Source of the DNA: Engraulis encrasicolus
Lineage: Eukaryota; Chordata; Actinopteri; Clupeiformes; Engraulidae
Direction: 5' to 3'
DNA length: 64,000 nucleotides
Assembly (NCBI RefSeq): GCF_034702125.1
Contig: NC_085874.1
Span: 1,133,501-1,197,500, forward strand
Part shown: positions 58,190 through 64,000 of the stretch, piece after piece
How positions within the stretch are numbered: the first letter of the stretch is position 1
Layout: the number at the start of each line of letters is the position of its first letter
The notes under the pieces: generated by a model
The model's input: the letters and a program-made list of their open reading frames with translations, nothing else
What the model was told of the DNA's origin: nothing
The model's database searches: none
Position numbers and translations under genes: made by a program

Positions 58190-59821
58190 CTGGAAATGAG
58201 AAAGACAGAACAGGTCTGAATGTGGTTTTTTTTTGCATGTTATACAGTGGTCAGCCGTTATTGTATTTCTTTTAAATATTTTTTTTACACCAACAGGGTT
58301 TCCAAACCTTTTCCAACTTGGGGCCTTATTCACAAATGTTTGGGGCCCACTTCTGGCCCAATAGACTAATGAAAGTCAACTAAATACTCAAAATCAACAC
58401 AGACACACACAATTTTTTTTTTTTTGATTTTTATCAAATTATTAAGACCCAGTTGGAATACCTTCAGGGCCCACAGTTTGAGAATCACTGCTTTACACTA
58501 TATTGATTACATTTTTGGAATGGCCATTCGTGTTCTTACCCTCGCCAGAAGCAGGTGCATCTCAAGCTCTGCGATCCGACGGCCCACACAGCCTCTCACC
58601 CCAAATCCAAAGGGGATGGAGCCGAAGGGATTTGGCCGCAATCTCCCATCTCTTAACCAGCGCTCTGGTTTGAACCTTGATGGGTCGGGAAAAACCTTTT
58701 CATCTTGACTGATGGCGTAGTGGCACAAGGTAAACATTGTCTGTTGGGAGGATGAGACAAGAGAATATAGGCCTACAGTGAGCTGTGATGACATGTTATT
58801 TGGATAATACCCATAGGAAAAAGATAAAACCTTCATGGTTTGGTGTGAAGTTGGCACCCCATATGTTGAAAATATTAATAAAAGCATTTTGGTGCTTTTT
58901 TACAGGTGGAATAAATGGGTTCAAACCCGTAATACAAAGTATTTGCTGACCAGATGAACTCAACAAATTACTGTTCAATCATGAACAGCACATGGAGCAC
59001 TTCTGAAAACACAGACACGGTGGCTGGCTACAACTGATTATCATTCTGCTTCTAAAGTACTCACATCAAGGTCACGTCCTTAAAATTAATGAAAGTGGCT
59101 CCCCCAGCTGTGATCCGGTTCCCATCGTTCAGTTCTGGGAGCCGTTCAAAAGAATCGGCTTGTTCACGCATGTCACAACACTAAAACACAGACACGGTGG
59201 CTGGCTACCTCGGGAACTGTGCCATTCTTGGTGCACACAGGTCACAAAAAATAATTAATGAACAACCAGGGGCTGCACCAGATTTAAAAAAAAATGTTTT
59301 TTGGTCTTTGACTTCCTTTTTGTGACAAGACAGTGAAGGAGTGACAGGAAGCCAGTGGGGAGAAAGAGACAGGGAAGTGTCGGCAAAGGACCCGAGCCAG
59401 AATCGAGCCTGGGTCTGTCGCGCAGCAGACGAGTGCCCTACTGTTAGTGCCACAGTAGGGCCTACACTAGCTTTTTCGAGCAGGTCCCTCAAGATGTGGT
59501 GTCCTTTTTATAATGTGGTGGCAATTGCCTAACATCAATGGTGCATGTAGAGTAGACCATAAAATGACAACATGCTGACGAACTCTAATTGCTATTAAAA
59601 ACAAATTGATCACGATTAAGAAATTAATTGATCTAATCGCAATTAATGTGGTTAATTGCATATGTTTTTTTTTTTACATATAGTTGAAATTATATTACTA
59701 AACAAAAGAGTTAGCTGAGCTGTGCTCAGGATTGTAAACCTTCTTGGGAAAGTGATGTCCCCCAACTGTCACGCTTCCCTCTGATATGAGGCGGGCGTTG
59801 ATCGGAACTACTGGATACATC

Positions 59822-59880
<59 letters not shown>

Positions 59881-62800
59881 TTCCAATAAGTTATGAAAAC
59901 ATTACTTATTATCTACATCATCCAATTTTAAATAATTGGTTACTTTCAGGTATTCATAAATGAAACACATTATGGCTATTACACGTACAAACACAATTCC
60001 CAAATCACCTGTACAGACACAATGTCATGTCACTACAAGTGATTTGGGAATGACAATAACATTATTTACACTTTACACATTCTGCAGTCTTCAACAGTTA
60101 AGTTGAATGAATCACACAATTCATCACAGTTGATGAATGTGCTGAGGAAGGAGGACAGAAAGAAAGAAAGAAATCAGGGAAGAAAGAAAAGGATAGAATA
60201 AGATATGAATGAAGGATATGAGTAGGATATAACTAGTGAATAGAAGTTAATAATACTATAATAACTAGTTAATAGAAGTTTCAAGGAGAGATTTGAGAAC
60301 ACCTAACTAGCGAAAGAGGGATTCTTTTCACATATAGTTTTAACTGTCATTGTAGGCTACCTGAGTGCCTCCTTGATGACAGCCTTCAGGTACCGCATGT
60401 TAGTAACATCTTGGGCAACAGGAATCTTTCCGCTTTCAAGACTGTGGTTCACTTCTTGATACAAAGTGTCTTGAATTTTGGGTTCTCGGGACAGTTGATA
60501 CAGGGTCCACATCAAGGTGTTGGAAATCTGGCGAGGATAGAAAATAATTATTACTATACTTATTACTATACTTTTTATTACTTTATTTGAGGTATGACTG
60601 TGAGAGAGAGGCAGGAAACAAATGGGGAGAGACGGATGGGGAAGGATCGATAAAGGACCTCGGTCCGGAATCGAACCCGGGGCGCTGGCATAAAGGTATG
60701 GCATCTTCGCTCATTCAGCCACCGCGTCCTCAGTACATAATAGCCTAATTGATATACACAATGGATGCTGAATACTGTGTCATTTGACTCATAACTTACT
60801 TCGTCATTTGACTCATAACTTACCGTGTCTGGCCTACCAAACTGGTGGGATGCTGCACTGTTACACCAGGGGCCCGGGTTCGATTCCGGCCCGAGGTCAT
60901 TTCCCAAACCTCCACTGTCTCTCTCTCCCACTCATTTTCTGTCCCACCCTTCACTATACATCTATTTTACAGATATTTGTATGGGCTTTTTGCCTTTAAT
61001 GCAGATAGGATAGTGAAGATCGAGAGGAAGTGAGTGTACGTGGCACCATAGTGCCCCCGTACTATCTTAATAAAGGCGAAAATATATTTTAAATAAATCA
61101 ATATATGAATAACTTACAGTGTCTACTCCTGCCAACAGGAGCTCAGCAACAGTTCCATACACCTCCTTGATGGACACATCCGTGTTTGAGAGTAAAAAGC
61201 TCAGGTAGTCGCCCTCCACTTCCTGACCTCTGTCAACATGCTTCTGAATGCCTGCCATCTTCATGTCGATAAATTTACTAGCTAGAGAAAACATCTCTTT
61301 CATTCTCTTTCTCATTCCATTCTCTTTAATTATTGGTATTAAAATGATATATATCATGTAATTACATATATACTTTTCTTGCGTCTGACGGAGTTGATAG
61401 ATATGAAGTTGTGAAGATAAACATTCAAAAATGACATACAATACATATATTTATTTTGTAAAAATGTAGTTTTACCTGGCTAAAAACTACACATCTTTAT
61501 CTACATTAATATATAATCATAATAAATAGCTTATATGGTGCATCTTCAAAAACATATTTTCAAAACGTGTTTTGTCCCATCTCTCTAGAGGCCCTGTCTG
61601 ATTAATTAGCTCACCAAAGGTAAAGATGCCCTCCCATCCAGCTGTGTACCTTCCCCAGAAAGGGAGAACACTTCGGCTCCATTTGGGTGTCAGAACCACC
61701 GGCATGCTGTTGGAGAACATCATGGCAATCGAGTTCACAAAGTCCTGTGTCTCCATCGGGATCTCTTTCTCCAAACACCCAATCCGAGTTTCAAACAGAA
61801 TAGCTGAGATGCCTAAATCCATGAAAAAGAAGAAATGATTCATGAAGTCGCAAAGTACTTCACAGTTTGCTCAAGTACACAAAGTATGCAGACATACTGT
61901 ATATCCACGGCACTAGTTGGATCAAGTTTGTGGTGGGTTCTTGTTAGGTTTATAGTGCTTTTCAGTAACAACACAGTCTATCTACCTCATTAGGTACAAT
62001 TGAGTAAATTGTGTAACAGTAATATCATGCGCTGGTGTTGTACTTACACCATGAATTTACTTCTACTTTTGACAACTGTGATTGTCAACAATCTGTTAAT
62101 AAATTAAATGATCTGCAGTATAGGGGTGGGCGGTAACCGCGGTATAATATCGTGTGCGGTATTTTTTCATCAATGATAGAGATTTTGTCTCATACCGTCT
62201 ACCGCAATAGAACATTGCGTCCTGTAGATGTAGTTCTAGATATAGATATAGTTATAGATTAAAAGCAGGGCTTTGAACCGTTATTTTTTTCCAAACGTTC
62301 CGTTCCGAACAGAAACGGAATTATAACGTTTCCGGTTATGAGTTCCACCAATAAATTGACGTTCCCGAACCGGTTAGAACAAAAAAATATTGTTCCCGGA
62401 ACGGTTAATTTCGATCCTGTCAGCTGATTATTCTCCATAGGTCTAACTGACGTTAATTAACCAAGAAAGACGGAAATGCAAATGAGTCAGCCTACATTCC
62501 GAACTGTTTATTCAAGTGGATGAAAAGAATATCCTAGAATTTTGTCATTCAGGGACGACCTAAGCGGAGAAGCGGAGAATAAACCTCAATGATGAAAATG
62601 CGCGCTCCACTCTGACTTGGGTCACGGGGAGCACTATGATGGACATTGTGACCTTGTGCATATTTGAAGCGGCCATGGATGCCCAATAACGTTGAACATT
62701 CTCGGTGCACTTTACACACACATTTCTGCAATGTCTTACAATGATGCAATGGAAACTCTGTCCTTTTGTTTGACAGTCGTTTCTCTTATTTAAGATGTGT

Positions 62801-63593
62801 AGTGGAGACTTTGTAATCCACAGCTCTCTCTCCATTCAGTCAGAGAATATCTGATGTCACACAGGGCGTGAACCTCAGTCGTCATGGTAACGTGCGCAGA
62901 AAAATAATTACTTTTTTTTGTTGTTTGAGGAACGGTATTAACCGGTATTAACCGGTTACCATTATTTTGAAATAAGTGTTCCCGTTCCAGAACATAAAAA
63001 ATAATAACGTTTCCGGTTTCGTTTCTGTTCCCTGTAAAATACAAAAAGTTCCTGGTTTTCGTTTTCGTTCCTTGAACCGGTTCAAAGCCCTGATTAAAAG
63101 TTTAAAAATATGTTTTCAAATGATTTGAATGACAAGAATTCCCACATAGAAGATAAAACAATGTCTGACCAGTGATTTCCAAAAAATAAAATGCAAAAAA
63201 ATGGTGTTTTGGTCATTTTGCCACAAAACGCTTAATTTTAACATTTTATACACAAATGTACAATACCGTGATATATACCGTGATATATACCGTGGCTACA
63301 ATTATACCGGGGGTATACATTTTTGGCCATATCGCCCACCNCCTACTGCAGTATAGAAATTATGGTAAATTACCCCCAAATCTAATGAATGAATTACCTT
63401 CAAGAGCAAAATTGTACAGTTCTTTGGAAACATCAGTAACCAGATCCCCAGTTGGACTGGTCTTGCGAACGTGCTCTATTCTCCTCATAAAATCTGTGAT
63501 GACCTCGTTGATAACGTGTTCATACTGCATGCAGTCTTTGGGGTGGAGCATCCGCTTGTTGAGTGCACTTCTTAGTGTGTACCACTTATTGCC
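58073..63593 (-). CDS. cyp27a: mitochondrial cytochrome P450, CYP27A type (sterol 26-hydroxylase-like), 5' incomplete
   Basis: Heme monooxygenase of the mitochondrial P450 clan; family members oxidise the sterol side chain (C26/27) using adrenodoxin. Seven exons: 63398-63593, 61615-61812, 61118-61281, 60361-60527, 59740-59821, 58540-58740, 58073-58189; 374 residues plus TAG, phases all consistent. Motifs: I-helix LLLAGVDT (the thread-site AGxDT, across an intron), ExxR in KEALR, PERW, and the heme loop [15 protein letters not shown] with the ligand Cys. [22 protein letters not shown] and LEMHLLLAR fit CYP27A better than 27B or 27C. The N-terminus, including the mitochondrial presequence, is beyond 64,000. 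Substrate is inferred from family only; fish carry several CYP27A paralogues. Confidence 0.93.
58540..58740 (-). CDS. cyp27a: cyp27a-like exon with heme-binding loop
   Basis: Exactly 67 codons: [59 protein letters not shown] and HLLLAR. It includes PERW and the Cys thiolate heme ligand. The acceptor is CAACAG and the donor AGG/GTAAGA. Confidence 0.96.
59288..59462 (-). mobile_element. tRNA-derived SINE in cyp27a intron
   Basis: Inverted copy of the 57826 family: the minus strand reads AGGCCCTACTGTGGCACTAA... and GACCCAGGCTCGATTCTGGC, then TCTCTTTCTCCCCACTGGCT. Confidence 0.72.
59740..59821 (-). CDS. cyp27a: cyp27a-like exon after ExxR
   Basis: Encodes [20 protein letters not shown], then GGHHFPKK, matching LYPVVPTNSRI of human CYP27A1. 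The acceptor TAG directly abuts a (CA)n tract of about 55 bp on the plus strand. The donor is AAG/GTTTAC, a weak site. Confidence 0.92.
59823..59878. repeat. (CA)n microsatellite abutting a splice acceptor
   Basis: About 28 CA units whose minus-strand copy (GT)n runs directly into the TAG acceptor of the P450 exon at 59740-59821, so the usual pyrimidine tract is replaced by GT repeats. Confidence 0.93.
60361..60527 (-). CDS. cyp27a: cyp27a-like exon, J/K helices
   Basis: Encodes [36 protein letters not shown] and [10 protein letters not shown], with the Glu of ExxR (KEALR) near its end. The acceptor is CGCCAG and the donor CAG/GTAGCC; the Arg codon is split across the intron. Confidence 0.94.
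60587..60735 (-). mobile_element. tRNA-derived SINE in cyp27a intron
   Basis: The minus strand reads CCCCGGGTTCGATTCCGGAC (B box) and ATCCTTCCCCATCCGTCTCT, same family as 57826. Confidence 0.75.
60826..61075 (+). mobile_element. tRNA-derived SINE in cyp27a intron
   Basis: CCCGGGTTCGATTCCGGCCC (B box) and CCCAAACCTCCACTGTCTCT; opposite orientation to its neighbour at 60587, making a near inverted pair. Confidence 0.72.
61118..61281 (-). CDS. cyp27a: cyp27a-like exon with first half of the I-helix
   Basis: Encodes [33 protein letters not shown] and [12 protein letters not shown]. The oxygen-activation motif AGVDT ends exactly at the donor (ACT/GTAAGT), the intron position usual in CYP27 genes. 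Confidence 0.94.
61615..61812 (-). CDS. cyp27a: cyp27a-like exon
   Basis: Encodes [19 protein letters not shown], then [40 protein letters not shown] and GIFTF. The acceptor at TTTAG/GCATC keeps the ALEGIxxILF pattern of the family. A second AG seven bases inside would delete two residues and lose the alignment. The donor is TTTG/GTGAGC. Confidence 0.93.
62121..63345. mobile_element. outer hAT element, perfect 8-bp target duplication
   Basis: 1225 bp including insert. Ends TAGGGGTGGGCGGTA and ATATCGCCCACC(N)CCTA (one undetermined base at 63341); flanks CTGCAGTA (62113-62120) and CTGCAGTA (63346-63353). It is rich in ACCGCGGTATA/ATACCGTGATAT repeats and hosts the element at 62266-63092. It lies in an intron of the P450 gene. 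Confidence 0.88.
62266..63092 (-). mobile_element. inner hAT element with transposase C-terminus, perfect 8-bp target duplication
   Basis: 827 bp. Ends CAGGGCTTTGAACCG / CCGGTTCAAAGCCCTG; flanks ATTAAAAG (62258-62265) and ATTAAAAG (63093-63100). The minus strand (62560-62680) reads [20 protein letters not shown], the hATC dimerisation motif (…S-ERxFS…) of hAT transposases. The upstream catalytic core is deleted, so it is a non-autonomous copy. Confidence 0.88.
63398..63593 (-). CDS. cyp27a: cyp27a-like exon (first in window)
   Basis: Encodes [20 protein letters not shown], then [20 protein letters not shown] and ELYNFALEG. This is the C-helix region (W-x-x-x-R type, WYTLR). The chosen acceptor is AAGACAG/GGC, giving phase 0; the end is at GAAG/GTAATT. 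It corresponds to about exon 3 of the usual nine. Confidence 0.9.
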
Positions 63594-64000
63594 CTGTCTT
63601 GAGAACATTAAAAGAAGAAGAAGAATACAAAGATCTGCCAATGTCCAATTTGTCCAAAACGGCGGAGGGTGGGGGTGCTGCTAGGCACCATTGTGCTAAA
63701 GGCTTTGGAACCCCTGTCCCATAGCATTTGCCCATGTTGACCCAGGTGCCGGCCTGGTCATTTCCAGTGCTGCCAGATGAGACTGATGATTTACAGTAAA
63801 AAAAATGCTCAAAACCAACCAAGAAGCACTAAATTCCATCCAATTCAAGCTAAATTCTATTGATTTTCATGGCCATATATTAACAGAAAAAAACATGTTC
63901 AAATGCCCAGCTTTTACCTGTAGACAACCATACCCCAACAATCTTCATTTTCCTATCAATATATCATAAAAATATATATTTTTTAAAGTTCGCTCTTCAA
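63594..64000. other. cyp27a-like intron to window edge
   Basis: No further P450 exon seen. The next upstream exon is beyond the window. Confidence 0.5.

Noticed and set aside
61812..61820. Alternative P450 acceptor seven bases inside the exon at 61615-61812
   Set aside because: It would keep frame only by losing two residues of the conserved ALEGIxxILF alignment.

Overview
The window is vertebrate nuclear DNA, most likely from a ray-finned (teleost) fish. It carries two split protein-coding genes, both on the minus strand. The introns and flanks hold L2-type LINE tails, tRNA-derived SINEs, Tc1/mariner, hAT and TTAA-target MITEs, and a DIRS-like remnant. There are no bacterial operons, CRISPR arrays or phage genes. 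Species cannot be read from the sequence.

Gene 1 (minus, about 17.7-46.25 kb) is ncoa1, nuclear receptor coactivator 1 (SRC-1). I rebuilt 19 coding exons by hand from splice sites and reading-frame phase. They join without a frameshift or internal stop into about 1321 residues: NLS/bHLH, PAS-A, PAS-B, Ser/Thr/Pro-rich receptor-interaction region, CBP/p300-binding AD1, Gln-rich region, and the SRC-1a-type C-terminus ending in an LxxLL motif. The human protein is about 1441 residues. The central region is shorter here and I could not find the first receptor box. A non-coding 5' exon must lie to the right of 46,252 and was not located. The 3' UTR runs left from 17,733 to an undetermined end.

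Gene 2 (minus, 58.07 kb to beyond the right edge) is a mitochondrial cytochrome P450 of the CYP27A type (sterol 26-hydroxylase-like). Seven exons cover the conserved part (AGVDT, KEALR, PERW and the heme Cys loop) through the stop codon. The N-terminal exons are outside the window.

Layout: 1-10.35 kb is a stack of mobile elements without a host gene. 10.35-17.7 kb is AT-rich ncoa1 downstream/3' UTR sequence with a decayed Tc1 element. 17.7-46.25 kb is ncoa1. 46.25-58 kb is its upstream region, with long-inverted-repeat elements, SINEs, and a DIRS-like remnant split by a TTAA MITE. 58-64 kb is the P450 gene, with a hAT element nested inside another hAT element in an intron.

No new multi-gene system was found. 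The best-supported unusual signals are transposon-in-transposon nests with readable target-site duplications, a P-element-like transposon with a THAP-type start in an ncoa1 intron, tandem tRNA-like repeat units, the missing NR box 1, and an NAGNAG acceptor in the ncoa1 N-terminus.
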